Source of the DNA: CANHCC01 sp040381555
GTDB lineage: Bacteria; Bacteroidota; Bacteroidia; J057; RFSG01
Reading direction: 5' to 3'
Length of the DNA: 48,498 nt
Assembly (NCBI GenBank): GCA_040381555.1
Contig: JBEIHC010000003.1
Coordinates: 1 to 48,498 of the forward strand
Below, piece by piece: positions 1 to 7,496 of the stretch (positions within the stretch are counted from its first letter, which is position 1; each line of letters begins with the position of its first letter). Both the position numbers and the translations under genes were made by a program. Under the pieces are notes generated by a model. That model did not search any database, was not told where the DNA came from, and was given only the letters and a program-made list of their open reading frames with translations.

Positions 1-348
1 GTAGTAGTCATCTGGCCCTCAACCCCTAGTCAGGGAGGGAGTAGCGATACGGTTAAGATTCCGATAGAGGTATCTTTTCCTTTGAGTCAGGAAAATGCTT
101 TTAGGGAAGAGAATCCGTTTTTTTTATATCCAAATCCAAGCACTCATCAGATTTATTTGCCTGATTTTTATAGAGGCCGTTCTTCCACTCGAGTGCTCAT
201 TCGCGATGTTCAGGGAAAAGTCCGGATGACAGGTATTCCGGATGAGCAGAATGCCTTGCAAGTTTCCCAGCTTCCTCCCGGAATTTATTTTGTGGAAGTT
301 TATTGTGAGGGGCAATCTCCTACAGTCTTTCAGTTAATCAAGGTTTAG
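1..348 (+). CDS. C-terminal end of a T9SS-secreted protein (5' partial)
   Basis: The reading frame is open from base 1 to the TAG at 346-348, so this is the last 115 codons of a gene that begins outside the window. A TTG at 82 could be taken as a start but there is no reason to use it. The final ~80 residues form a type A T9SS sorting domain: FLYPNPS near the beginning, a beta-rich middle with VLIRDVQGKV, then LPPGIYFVEVY and a short basic end (LIKV). Proteins with this tail are exported by Sec, moved across the outer membrane by the type IX system, and the tail is removed. The upstream residues (VVVIWPSTPSQGG) do not identify the passenger domain. The stop codon lies inside the first unit of the tandem array that follows. 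Confidence 0.85.
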   Translation, partial: VVVIWPSTPSQGGSSDTVKIPIEVSFPLSQENAFREENPFFLYPNPSTHQIYLPDFYRGRSSTRVLIRDVQGKVRMTGIPDEQNALQVSQLPPGIYFVEVYCEGQSPTVFQLIKV

Positions 349-440
349 GGTAAACGGAAGTTTAGGGTAAACGGAAGTTTAGGGTAAACGGAAGTTTAGG
401 GTAAACGGAGGTTTAGGGTAAACGGAAGTTTAGGGTAAAC
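344..440. repeat. 17-bp tandem array, 5.7 copies, TTTAGGGTAAACGGAAG
   Basis: Five full 17-bp units begin at 344, 361, 378, 395 and 412, followed by a 12-base partial unit at 429-440. Only one substitution is seen (GGAGG for GGAAG, in the unit starting at 395). Each unit holds a small inverted repeat, GTTTA-GGG-TAAAC. The outer edges also pair: CAAGGTTTA at 339-347 and TAAACCTTG at 436-444. Joined directly they would make one terminator-like hairpin around a GGG loop, so the array looks like an expansion inside a former terminator stem. The first unit includes the TAG stop of the upstream gene. A second array with the same period and core lies at 27509-27610. Confidence 0.95.
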
Positions 441-460
441 CTTGATATTTATCAGTTTTC

Positions 461-491
461 TTGCCTGCCCTCCTCTGTTTCCGTAACTTTG
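461..491 (+). promoter_or_regulatory. Bacteroidota-type promoter of the TerB-like/Usp operon
   Basis: TTG at 461-463 is separated by exactly 20 bases from TAACTTTG at 484-491, which matches the Bacteroidota primary-sigma consensus TAnnTTTG at -7 with TTG/TTTG near -33. Transcription would begin about 5-8 bases after 491, giving a very short leader before the ATG at 511. A 7-bp inverted repeat (CTTTGGT at 487-493, ACCAAAG at 501-507) overlaps the -7 element and the predicted start site and could be an operator. Confidence 0.65.
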
Positions 492-510
492 GTTTTTAAC
501 ACCAAAGATT

Positions 511-897
511 ATGGACCACAAAAGATTTTATAAAGAACTGGGAAAGCTGCTCTATGCTGTTGCTGCTTCTGATGGGAAAATTCAACCTGACGAAGTTTCC
601 AAGTTTCGCACGCTCGTTCGGGAAGAGGTAGTGCCCGTAGAGAAAAGTCAGGATCAGTTTGGAACCGACAATGCTTATTATGCAGAGTTTGAGTTTGAAA
701 CGCTTGCCGACAGAGATTTTCCAGCTGAAGATGCCTATCATTCTTTTATTCTCTATCTAAAAGAGTTTCAAGGAAAAATAGATCCTGAAATGAAGAATTT
801 ATGCCTTCAAGCTGCGGAGAAGGTAGCGGCTGCTTCGCATGGGATTAATAAGAAAGAGTCTCAATACCTGATGGATTTAAAAGCACACTTAAATTAA
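511..897 (+). CDS. TerB-like (tellurite-resistance TerB fold) protein
   Basis: A 128-residue, all-helical cytoplasmic protein. The N-terminal LGKLLYAVAASDGKIQPDE, the acidic middle and the C-terminal repeat of the same pattern (AAEKVAAASHGINKKE) fit the TerB/DUF533-like fold, in which two helical halves each carry a DG.I...E metal-site-like motif. Members occur widely in Bacteroidota and their biochemical role is not established; tellurite resistance should not be assumed. ATG at 511 is preceded by a good promoter and a short leader. The next gene, a universal stress protein, starts 4 bases after the stop, so the two are almost certainly one operon, which points to a general stress role (inference). 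Confidence 0.75.
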   Translation: MDHKRFYKELGKLLYAVAASDGKIQPDEVSKFRTLVREEVVPVEKSQDQFGTDNAYYAEFEFETLADRDFPAEDAYHSFILYLKEFQGKIDPEMKNLCLQAAEKVAAASHGINKKESQYLMDLKAHLN

Positions 898-901
898 ACA
901 A

Positions 902-1807
902 ATGGAATTTACTGGTTCAATTGACAGAGTATTAGCTGGGGTAAAAGATCCATTTACTCAAGATTCTTTCTATCATTTTGTGCTGTCCACAGCTGAACTT
1001 ACAGGGGCAAAGACTGTCCATTTTTTACATGTGGTGGATGACCTGACCAAGCTCTCTGGAATTGCAGAACCGGGTCATTCTCTATTTGAAACTTTCTTGG
1101 CAAATTTTGAAAAGCAGGTTAGGACTATAGCTTCTCAGTTTCCAAATATAGAAGTGCATTGCGAAGTTCGGGAAGGGGAGGTGGATGAGCTAATGCTTCA
1201 CTGGGTTCGTGTACAAAACATCAATTTATTGGTTTTGGGTCGCCATTCCGGTAAGTTGAAATCTGGGTCTCGCAGTATCAAGGCAACACGCATGGCTCCC
1301 TGTCATGTACTATTGGTACCAGAGCAGGCAGAATGGAAGCCCATCACTTCAGTATTGCTTCCGGTTGATTTTTCAGATTACTCTGAGTTGGGTCTGAAAG
1401 CAGTAGTGAGAATTCACAGCTTGAAAGAGATTACCTGTTTGAATATGTATCAGGTTCCAGATGGATATTACTACTCGGGGGCAAATGAGTTGGAGGCAGA
1501 GGCAAGAATGCTTAAGAATGCCAAAGAGGCATGGGACAGGTTTAAAAAGATTTTACCTGAATCAGCTCCTCCTGTGGTTCCGGCTTTTGTGTTGAAGAAG
1601 GCTTCTTTTGCCGATGATATTCAGGCCTACACCCAAACTAAATCTTTTGACCTAGTGGTGATAGGTTCTAAAGGCCTTACTGGTTCAGTTGGATTTATGC
1701 TGGGTAGCGTCAGTCAGGAATTTATCCGAGAGTTTAATTCTTTACCCGTTTTGATTATCAAAAAACGAGCAGAACGCCTCAGTCTGATTGAAGCACTTAT
1801 TTCCTAA
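902..1807 (+). CDS. Universal stress protein, tandem Usp domains
   Basis: 301 residues comprising two Usp domains (about 1-145 and 150-290). The second has the canonical nucleotide-binding signature G-x2-G-x9-G-S in GSKGLTGSVGFMLGS near residues 256-270, followed by LPVLIIKK. The first has only a degenerate version (GRHSGKLKSGSRSIK), so ATP binding is expected mainly in the C-terminal half. Tandem Usp proteins of ~280-300 residues are common in Bacteroidota and respond to starvation, redox or membrane stress. The gene lies 4 bases downstream of the TerB-like gene and is convergent with prfA, 17 bases away. Confidence 0.9.
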   Translation: MEFTGSIDRVLAGVKDPFTQDSFYHFVLSTAELTGAKTVHFLHVVDDLTKLSGIAEPGHSLFETFLANFEKQVRTIASQFPNIEVHCEVREGEVDELMLHWVRVQNINLLVLGRHSGKLKSGSRSIKATRMAPCHVLLVPEQAEWKPITSVLLPVDFSDYSELGLKAVVRIHSLKEITCLNMYQVPDGYYYSGANELEAEARMLKNAKEAWDRFKKILPESAPPVVPAFVLKKASFADDIQAYTQTKSFDLVVIGSKGLTGSVGFMLGSVSQEFIREFNSLPVLIIKKRAERLSLIEALIS

Positions 1808-1811
1808 TTAG

Positions 1812-1831
1812 TTTATAAATCGGTTTATAAA
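1812..1831. terminator. AT-only hairpin between convergent usp and prfA
   Basis: TTTATAAA at 1812-1819 and again at 1824-1831 flank a TCGG loop. Because each arm is itself palindromic, the transcript from either strand can fold into an 8-bp stem. It covers the end of prfA (stop at 1825-1827) and lies 5 bases after the usp stop, a sensible place for a bidirectional terminator. The stem has no GC pairs, so its strength is doubtful. Confidence 0.35.
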
Positions 1832-2898
1832 GCTGTTCCGGCTTTTAACTTTTCAGCATTTTCCTCAATTCGTAGAGATTCAATAATCTCATCTAAATCA
1901 CCATCCATAGTAGCGGGAAGATTATAAATGGTCAAGCCGATTCGATGCTCGGTAATTCGGCTTTGAGGGTAATTATAGGTTCTGATTTTGGCAGAGCGAT
2001 CACCAGACGAAACCAAGGATTTTCTCTTAGCAGATTGCTCCCCTAAGCGTTTGTTCATTTCAATATCATAGATTTTCGCTCTCAAATTCCGCATGGCTTT
2101 TTCGAGGTTCTTAATCTGAGATTTCTCATCCTGCATGGAAACGACCACTCCAGTAGGGATATGGGTTAAGCGCACGGCAGAATAGGTGGTATTTACCGAC
2201 TGACCACCTGGTCCTGAAGAACAGAAGGTTTCCTTGCGAATATCTGAATCCTTTAAATCTACTTCAAACTCTTCCATTTCCGGAAGGGCAATTACAGTCG
2301 CTGCAGAGGTGTGAATTCGGCCTTGTGTTTCAGTAGCAGGTACTCTTTGTACCCGATGTACCCCGGATTCGAATTTCAAATAGCCATAAGCTTCCTCTCC
2401 GATAACGGTGGCAATAATTTCTTTATATCCTCCGGAAGAACCTGGTTGAAAATCATTCACTTCAAATTTCCATCCTTTTCGTTCACAGTATTTCTGATAC
2501 ATCCGGAATAAATCGCCCGCAAAAATGGAGGCTTCATCTCCACCTGTGCCTGCACGAATTTCCAGAATTACATTTTTGCCATCTTCAGGATCTTTGGGAA
2601 TGAGCAATTGCTTCAGCTCTTCCTGCAAGGCAGCGGTTTCAGGTTCTAAGGCAATGATTTCCTCTTTCGCCATGTCCCGGAGTTCTTCATCACTTTCCTG
2701 GGAAACAATTTCCCGGCACTGCTCTAACTGCTCCTGTTTATTTAGGAATTTCTGATACACTACATTGAGTTTATCCAACTCTCTGTATTCTTTGGTCAAT
2801 TCCTTAAAACGACGGGTGTCACTCACAATCATTGGGTCTGTGAGCAATCGTTCTACCTCAGCAAAACGGGCTAATATTTCTCCGAAATTATCTAACAT
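1825..2898 (-). CDS. prfA: Peptide chain release factor 1
   Basis: 357 residues, close to the 360 of E. coli RF1. The GGQ peptidyl-tRNA hydrolysis motif is at residues 231-233 in SSGPGGQSVNTTYS. The stop-codon discriminator tripeptide is PAT at 187-189 in HRVQRVPATETQGR, which marks RF1 (UAA/UAG) rather than RF2 (SPF). The N-terminal ~100 residues form the PCRF helical domain, followed by RAGTGGDEASIF. The protein recognises the stop codon in the ribosomal A site and releases the nascent chain; the Gln of GGQ is usually methylated by PrmC. On the minus strand a perfect TAATTTTG -7 element (2908-2915) lies just upstream of the ATG, without a clear -33 box. Confidence 0.98.
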   Translation of the reverse strand: MLDNFGEILARFAEVERLLTDPMIVSDTRRFKELTKEYRELDKLNVVYQKFLNKQEQLEQCREIVSQESDEELRDMAKEEIIALEPETAALQEELKQLLIPKDPEDGKNVILEIRAGTGGDEASIFAGDLFRMYQKYCERKGWKFEVNDFQPGSSGGYKEIIATVIGEEAYGYLKFESGVHRVQRVPATETQGRIHTSAATVIALPEMEEFEVDLKDSDIRKETFCSSGPGGQSVNTTYSAVRLTHIPTGVVVSMQDEKSQIKNLEKAMRNLRAKIYDIEMNKRLGEQSAKRKSLVSSGDRSAKIRTYNYPQSRITEHRIGLTIYNLPATMDGDLDEIIESLRIEENAEKLKAGTAL

Positions 2899-3032
2899 AC
2901 TTTACTGCAAAATTACCTGTTTTCCAGATATGAGGGGTGAATTAATCTGCTTCATTCTCCCAAGCACTGAATCAGTTGAGAAAATATCCGGTCTTAACCC
3001 TCAATTGGCTCGAAATACTCAGGGATACTCCT

Positions 3033-3938
3033 CTAACGAAATAATACTATTTCTGTGGCAGTGAGGATACAAAGCATTTTTCTATTGAGAGAAACATCCA
3101 CTATCCTCGATTGCTTCAATTCCGGTTGATAGAAATGATGCCTGTTGGTTACCCGGTTCAATACACAAATTTGATGTGCGTTGTAATAAACGAGATTGTT
3201 TTCCAGAAGGGTGAATCCGGAGAAATGAAACTTTTCGGGAGGATATAAGCTATACAGGTAAACTCCAAACAAGTCATACACTTTAAGCATTTGGCGAATG
3301 GTATCCGAGACATACAATAGGTTATCTTCACTCATGAGTAAATCTGTTGGATCATATAATGAGCCAGCCCCATAATCCAAGCCCCCAAAGGCAACTTGGA
3401 ATTTCCCGTACATATCAGATTTAAGAATTTTATTATCCTCCTGATTCAGTAGAAATAAGTCTCCTGCCGGCCCAGCTTCAAAAGATAAAGGCCAGATTTG
3501 AACATTTGCTTCCAAGGTATTTTCCCTATTTCCTGAGGTTAAAAAGTTGACTTCTCGGATGATTTTTAAGTTGGTATTCAGAACCAGAATTCTCCGATTA
3601 CCGGCATCTAGACAGTAAAGGGTTTGGCGATTTCCGGAACGGATTTTTACCGGTTGATTCAATCCTTCTCCACTCATTCCTTTTCCTCCAATCGATTGTA
3701 GGGAATCATATTGACCTGCGGCGTAATATTTATGAATTCTGTTATTTCTTTTATCCAGTAGAAACAAGTTGCCTTCTTCATCGCATTCTAAATCAGTTGC
3801 CCGATAATCGAGTGGTAGGATAAACCAAGGGGTTTGGAGGGAATCGATAAAAGATTGTGCCTGTAGCAGGGATACCGGAAAAATCAGTATCAGCAGTACT
3901 TTAAGCACAAGGGTAGGAATGGAGTTGGATTGATTCAC
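3033..3938 (-). CDS. Secreted beta-propeller (NHL/6-bladed type) protein
   Basis: 301 residues starting at a GTG (3936-3938). The N-terminus is a signal peptide (VLKVLLILIFPVSLLQAQS) with likely cleavage after LLQAQ. The rest has recurring blades of the kind DLECDEEGNLFLLDKRNNRIHKY, LYCLDAGNRRILVLN, GDLFLLNQEDNKILK and NLLYVSDTIRQMLKVY, as in NHL or 6-bladed propellers. No catalytic residues can be recognised and there is no T9SS tail, so it is probably periplasmic. The start overlaps the 3' end of the upstream lpxH by 38 bases, so the two are translated from one message. Its role is unknown; propellers of this type usually bind proteins or glycans. Confidence 0.7.
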   Translation of the reverse strand: MNQSNSIPTLVLKVLLILIFPVSLLQAQSFIDSLQTPWFILPLDYRATDLECDEEGNLFLLDKRNNRIHKYYAAGQYDSLQSIGGKGMSGEGLNQPVKIRSGNRQTLYCLDAGNRRILVLNTNLKIIREVNFLTSGNRENTLEANVQIWPLSFEAGPAGDLFLLNQEDNKILKSDMYGKFQVAFGGLDYGAGSLYDPTDLLMSEDNLLYVSDTIRQMLKVYDLFGVYLYSLYPPEKFHFSGFTLLENNLVYYNAHQICVLNRVTNRHHFYQPELKQSRIVDVSLNRKMLCILTATEIVLFR

Positions 3939-4671
3939 GGGTTATTTCGAGGAAAGTATTCAAGCGAATCCAGTCTCCTAAGTTGATGAGTTTCGTGTTT
4001 GCGTTAAACTCAATTATTTCAGCTCTGTGTCTATGCCCAAAAATGTAGGTACTTATTTCAGGATGTTTGGGTGCGTACTCTTGTACAAATTGATATAGAA
4101 ATTCCTTTTCCCCATAGTGCACCTCATCTTTTGCTCGATGGGCTTTTCTGCTCGATCCGGAGAAATATTCTGCTAAAGGAATTCCCCAATCTGGGTGCAG
4201 CCAGCGAAATGCCCACTGAGCCAAAGGATTGGTAAAGAGTTTTTTCATGATTTTGAAGCCATGATCTCCCGGGCCCAATCCATCTCCATGAGCTAAGAAA
4301 CAGGAATGCCCCAAAATATCGGTTGTAATAGCTTGATGGAAAACGGGAATACCAAACTCTTTGGGAAAATACTCTTTCATCCAGAGGTCATGATTTCCGG
4401 TAAAAATATATACGGGTATGCCAGCGTCTTTCCACATTGCCAGTCTGCCTTGAATTCGGGCAAAACCTTTAGGGATGGCATGTTTGTATTCAAACCAAAA
4501 ATCAAAAATATCTCCCAATAAGATTAATCCGGCAGCATTGGACTGAATGGAATCCAACCAATGCACAAAATGTTTCTCTCTTTCACGCGAGCTACTAGCA
4601 TCCGGGGCACCCAAGTGTAAGTCGGATGCCAAGTAAACGGATGGTTTATCAGGCAAAAATTTTAGAGACAT
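3901..4671 (-). CDS. lpxH: UDP-2,3-diacylglucosamine diphosphatase
   Basis: 256 residues with the complete calcineurin-like metallophosphatase motif set: DLHLG (D17, H19), GDIFDF (D54), GNHD (N93, H94), HGDG (H128) and GHRH (H213, H215). The spacing and the FDFWFEYKHAIPKG segment match LpxH, which hydrolyses UDP-2,3-diacylglucosamine to lipid X and UMP at the inner face of the cytoplasmic membrane, the fourth step of lipid A synthesis. The helical insertion around residues 135-185 is the LpxH lid. AAGGA lies directly upstream of the ATG. The gene lies 67 bases downstream of ftsH; in E. coli FtsH controls lipid A synthesis by degrading LpxC, so the pairing may be meaningful (inference). Confidence 0.9.
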   Translation of the reverse strand: MSLKFLPDKPSVYLASDLHLGAPDASSSREREKHFVHWLDSIQSNAAGLILLGDIFDFWFEYKHAIPKGFARIQGRLAMWKDAGIPVYIFTGNHDLWMKEYFPKEFGIPVFHQAITTDILGHSCFLAHGDGLGPGDHGFKIMKKLFTNPLAQWAFRWLHPDWGIPLAEYFSGSSRKAHRAKDEVHYGEKEFLYQFVQEYAPKHPEISTYIFGHRHRAEIIEFNANTKLINLGDWIRLNTFLEITRESIQLHSYPCA

Positions 4672-4738
4672 TCCTTGTGCGTTATTTCTGCATTATTGAA
4701 GAGTAAATAGAAAGCAGCCACAAGAAGAACAGTCCTTT

Positions 4739-6829
4739 TTACCCTTGTATGGTGGGTTGGGGCGTTTCTTGACTGGAATCCTGCGCTGGGGCATTTCCTT
4801 CGGAAGAATTATTCTGCTCACCCTCACTACTTGGATTTGAGACAGGCACTGTTTCAGTAGGAAACGCAGCGGGGGTAGGGATGGGTTTGTCATCCGAACG
4901 AGGGGAATCCATATAAGCCTGGTAAGTGGTTTGTTGATCAAACGGTCTTTTACCAATCAATATTTCCAAGTCATTTTGGAAGATTACCTCTTTCTCAAGC
5001 AATGCTTTTGCCACTCTTTCCAGCGCTTCCTGCTTATCTGTAATCAATGCTATTGTTCTTTCGTAGGCATCTTTAATGAGCTTACGCACTTCCTCATCTA
5101 TGGTTTGAGCAGTTGCTTCACTATAAGGCCTGGTAACGCTATACTCGCTTTGTGGGTCGTTAAATGATATGTTTCCAACCTTCTCATTCATGCCATACAA
5201 AGTGACCATTCCATAGGCGAGTTTGGTGATTCTTTCTAAATCATTTTGGGCACCCGTAGATACTTTTCCGAAGATTATTTGTTCTGCAGCTCTGCCTCCC
5301 AAAGTCATACAGATGGTATCAATTAATTGGTCATAAGTATAGAGATATTGCTCTTTGGGTAGATATTGAGCATAACCCAAAGCGGCCACTCCTCTGGGTA
5401 CTATCGAAACTTTAACCAGAGGATCGGCATTTTCCAAAAACCAACCTGCGATGGCATGTCCGGCTTCATGATAGGCAACAATTTTCTTTTCTTCCGGAGA
5501 AATGATTTTATTTTTCTTTTCTAATCCTCCAATAACTCGATCTATGGCATCCTGAAAGTCCTGCATGTCCACAGCTTCTTTATTGCGTCGCGCAGCAATC
5601 AAGGCAGCTTCGTTACAGACATTCATAATATCAGCACCTACGAAACCGGGCGTTTGAGCGGCTAATTTACGCGCATCTACATCTGGTCCAGTAGAGATGC
5701 CGGCTAAATGCACCTTGAAAATATACTCTCTGCCTTTAATGTCGGGTCTGTCAACACTAATTTGTCTATCAAATCTACCGGGCCGCAAGAGTGCTGAATC
5801 CAATACATCCGGGCGGTTGGTTGCAGCCATAATAATTACGCCTGTATCCGTACCGAATCCATCCATTTCGACTAGGAGTTGATTCAGTGTATTTTCTCTT
5901 TCATCATTTCCTCCGGTGAAATTGGCTTTGCCCCGGCTTCTTCCGATGGCATCAATTTCATCTATAAAGATAATGCAAGGTGCTTTTTCTTTGGCTTGTT
6001 TGAATAAGTCCCGAACGCGCGCCGCTCCTACTCCTACGAACATTTCGACGAAGTCGGACCCACTCAAGCTAAAGAAAGGCACCTGAGCTTCACCCGCCAC
6101 AGCCTTTGCGAGCAAGGTTTTACCTGTACCTGGAGGGCCAACCAGCAGCACTCCTTTAGGGATATGACCGCCCAATTTGGTGAATTTCTTAGGGTTTTTA
6201 AGAAAGTCCACCACTTCTTTCACTTCTTCTTTGGCTTCTTCTAACCCGGCAACATTATCAAAGGTTACCTTCACCGTGTTTTCGCGGTCAAATAGGGAGG
6301 CTTTACTTTTGCCAATATTGAATATTTGTCCTCCAGGTCCACCCGCACCCATTCGGCGCATGAAGAAAACATAGATTAGGACAATAATTCCGATTGGGAG
6401 TAAAAATGAAATAATGCTGCTTAGATAGTTGGTGCGTTCCACCACTTCGTAGGAGACATTATTTTCAATTAGTTCTTTTTCGAACTCATTTGGAGCTAAA
6501 ATTCTCAGGGTATATTGAGGTTCTAGCTTGCCCATCAAGCCGTTGTTTTGACGGAATTTTTTAAACTCTTCTGTTTCTAGGGCTTCGCGAGTAAGGTAAA
6601 CTTCAACTTCTTCTTTGTTGACAATGAGAACTTTATCTACCTGTTGCTTCCGGACCAATTCAGTGAATTGTTTCCTGTCCAGGTTTTCCCGATTGCCTCC
6701 AGAAGGCATAGTGAGCACGGCAATAAAAAGGAAGAGCAAAATCAAACCATAGATCCAATATAGATTATTGGATTTTTTCGGTTGTTTGTTGTCTTTTGGG
6801 CGGTCTTTGAATAAAGGATTTTCGGACAT
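4739..6829 (-). CDS. ftsH: ATP-dependent zinc metalloprotease FtsH
   Basis: 696 residues in full FtsH order: cytoplasmic N-terminus, membrane segment at ~24-40, periplasmic domain ~45-135, second membrane segment ~137-157, AAA domain with Walker A GPPGTGKT (231-238), Walker B IIFIDE (286-291) and second region of homology (ATNRPDVLDSALLRPGRFDRQ region, 336-356), then the M41 protease domain with HEAGH (454-458). It forms a membrane-bound hexamer that degrades unassembled membrane proteins and regulators. The C-terminal ~60 residues are low-complexity, rich in P, S, E and Q, typical of Bacteroidota FtsH. A 107-base leader with a 12-bp inverted repeat lies upstream. Confidence 0.98.
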   Translation of the reverse strand: MSENPLFKDRPKDNKQPKKSNNLYWIYGLILLFLFIAVLTMPSGGNRENLDRKQFTELVRKQQVDKVLIVNKEEVEVYLTREALETEEFKKFRQNNGLMGKLEPQYTLRILAPNEFEKELIENNVSYEVVERTNYLSSIISFLLPIGIIVLIYVFFMRRMGAGGPGGQIFNIGKSKASLFDRENTVKVTFDNVAGLEEAKEEVKEVVDFLKNPKKFTKLGGHIPKGVLLVGPPGTGKTLLAKAVAGEAQVPFFSLSGSDFVEMFVGVGAARVRDLFKQAKEKAPCIIFIDEIDAIGRSRGKANFTGGNDERENTLNQLLVEMDGFGTDTGVIIMAATNRPDVLDSALLRPGRFDRQISVDRPDIKGREYIFKVHLAGISTGPDVDARKLAAQTPGFVGADIMNVCNEAALIAARRNKEAVDMQDFQDAIDRVIGGLEKKNKIISPEEKKIVAYHEAGHAIAGWFLENADPLVKVSIVPRGVAALGYAQYLPKEQYLYTYDQLIDTICMTLGGRAAEQIIFGKVSTGAQNDLERITKLAYGMVTLYGMNEKVGNISFNDPQSEYSVTRPYSEATAQTIDEEVRKLIKDAYERTIALITDKQEALERVAKALLEKEVIFQNDLEILIGKRPFDQQTTYQAYMDSPRSDDKPIPTPAAFPTETVPVSNPSSEGEQNNSSEGNAPAQDSSQETPQPTIQG

Positions 6830-6840
6830 TAGGGATATAA

Positions 6841-6917
6841 AAGTCTTGTTTCTGGGCTAGTAACGCAAGCCCGAGTATGTAAGGTTCAAAAATACTTAAA
6901 AAAGTGAAACAAGACTT
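6841..6917 (-). promoter_or_regulatory. Leader/operator element upstream of ftsH: 12-bp inverted repeat
   Basis: AAGTCTTGTTTC at 6841-6852 and its exact reverse complement GAAACAAGACTT at 6906-6917 bracket 53 bases, inside which GGGCT (6854-6858) and AGCCC (6868-6872) form a second small stem. The inner arm ends only 12 bases before the ftsH ATG on the minus strand. In RNA this could fold so that the region just upstream of the start codon is buried, or the outer part could act as terminator of the gene starting at 7224. A TATTTTTG -7-like element is also present inside the loop on the minus strand. Confidence 0.45.
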
Positions 6918-6936
6918 GAGAGAATCTCATTCGATT

Positions 6937-7224
6937 CTATAAACTGACGAAGGAAATCGCCGATATGGGAATATGTACGCCTTGTTTCAGGACAATCATT
7001 TCCTCCGAACAATTCCAAACGGTCGTTTTCACCTCATGGGCACCCAAATTACTGATGAATTGTATCGTGACCTTTCCTTTATAGCCATTCCCCAACTGAC
7101 AAGCGCGAGAGAGTCTTTCCGACCTTAATTCTTTAGCTACTGGATCACTCAATACTTCTTTACGGTTAAAAGATAAGTGAGGGATTTCCTCTTTTTCAAT
7201 CGGTTTGAATTCTATTGTTTTCAT
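6937..7224 (-). CDS. Conserved Bacteroidota protein of unknown function, 95 aa
   Basis: A 95-residue soluble protein without signal peptide or membrane segment. Its N-terminal helix (SFNRKEVLSDPVAKELRSERLSRACQLGN) is followed by a small beta-rich part (YKGKVTIQFISNLGAHEVKTTVWNCSEEMIVLKQGVHIPISAISFVSL) that resembles an RNA-binding or SH3-like barrel in outline. I recognise the pattern as a small protein found widely in Bacteroidota, but know of no assigned function. It has its own near-perfect promoter at 7250-7281, and lies upstream of ftsH on the same strand, 107 bases away. Confidence 0.8.
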   Translation of the reverse strand: MKTIEFKPIEKEEIPHLSFNRKEVLSDPVAKELRSERLSRACQLGNGYKGKVTIQFISNLGAHEVKTTVWNCSEEMIVLKQGVHIPISAISFVSL

Positions 7225-7249
7225 AAAAAAAAGTGTAAATAGATTAAAT

Positions 7250-7281
7250 CAAAGTTAGGATATTTTAATTTGTAAAGCAAA
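7250..7281 (-). promoter_or_regulatory. Bacteroidota-type promoter for the 95-aa protein
   Basis: Read on the minus strand, TTTG (7278-7281) is followed after 20 bases by TAACTTTG (7250-7257), a full match to the Bacteroidota -33/-7 consensus. The predicted start point is near 7243, about 20 bases before the ATG at 7222-7224. The remainder of the 272-base gap to the gene ending at 7497 is AT-rich, apart from an imperfect hairpin near 7429-7451 (GGTACCCTA/TAGGATACC, one mismatch). Confidence 0.75.
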
Positions 7282-7496
7282 TTTTATTTCAAAAATATTC
7301 CCTTATAAAAAAGATTTATTTTATCCCTTAAGTGCTGAATTAATTATTGAATTAATTTCTTTCTATGGGTATTTCTACAAAAATCAGGTGTTTTTGGGGA
7401 GCAAGGTAACTCCTAAAAGCCAACCCAATGGTACCCTAGTTTAGGATACCCAATCGGTATATCATCAAAAATAAGTTAGAGGGGGGATAGGGATTC

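Noticed and set aside
344..360. Telomere-like TTAGGG in the 17-bp arrays
   Set aside because: The hexamer is part of a 17-bp unit and is not itself tandem; the genome segment shows no linear-end features.
344..440. CRISPR-like appearance of the 17-bp array, also 27509-27610
   Set aside because: Units are contiguous or separated by only 5 bases, there are no unique spacers of 25-40 bases and no cas gene.
4693..4956. 87-codon minus-strand frame at the ftsH 3' end, also 4931-5167 plus
   Set aside because: Out-of-frame shadows of ftsH; ftsH itself is complete with an intact acidic tail.
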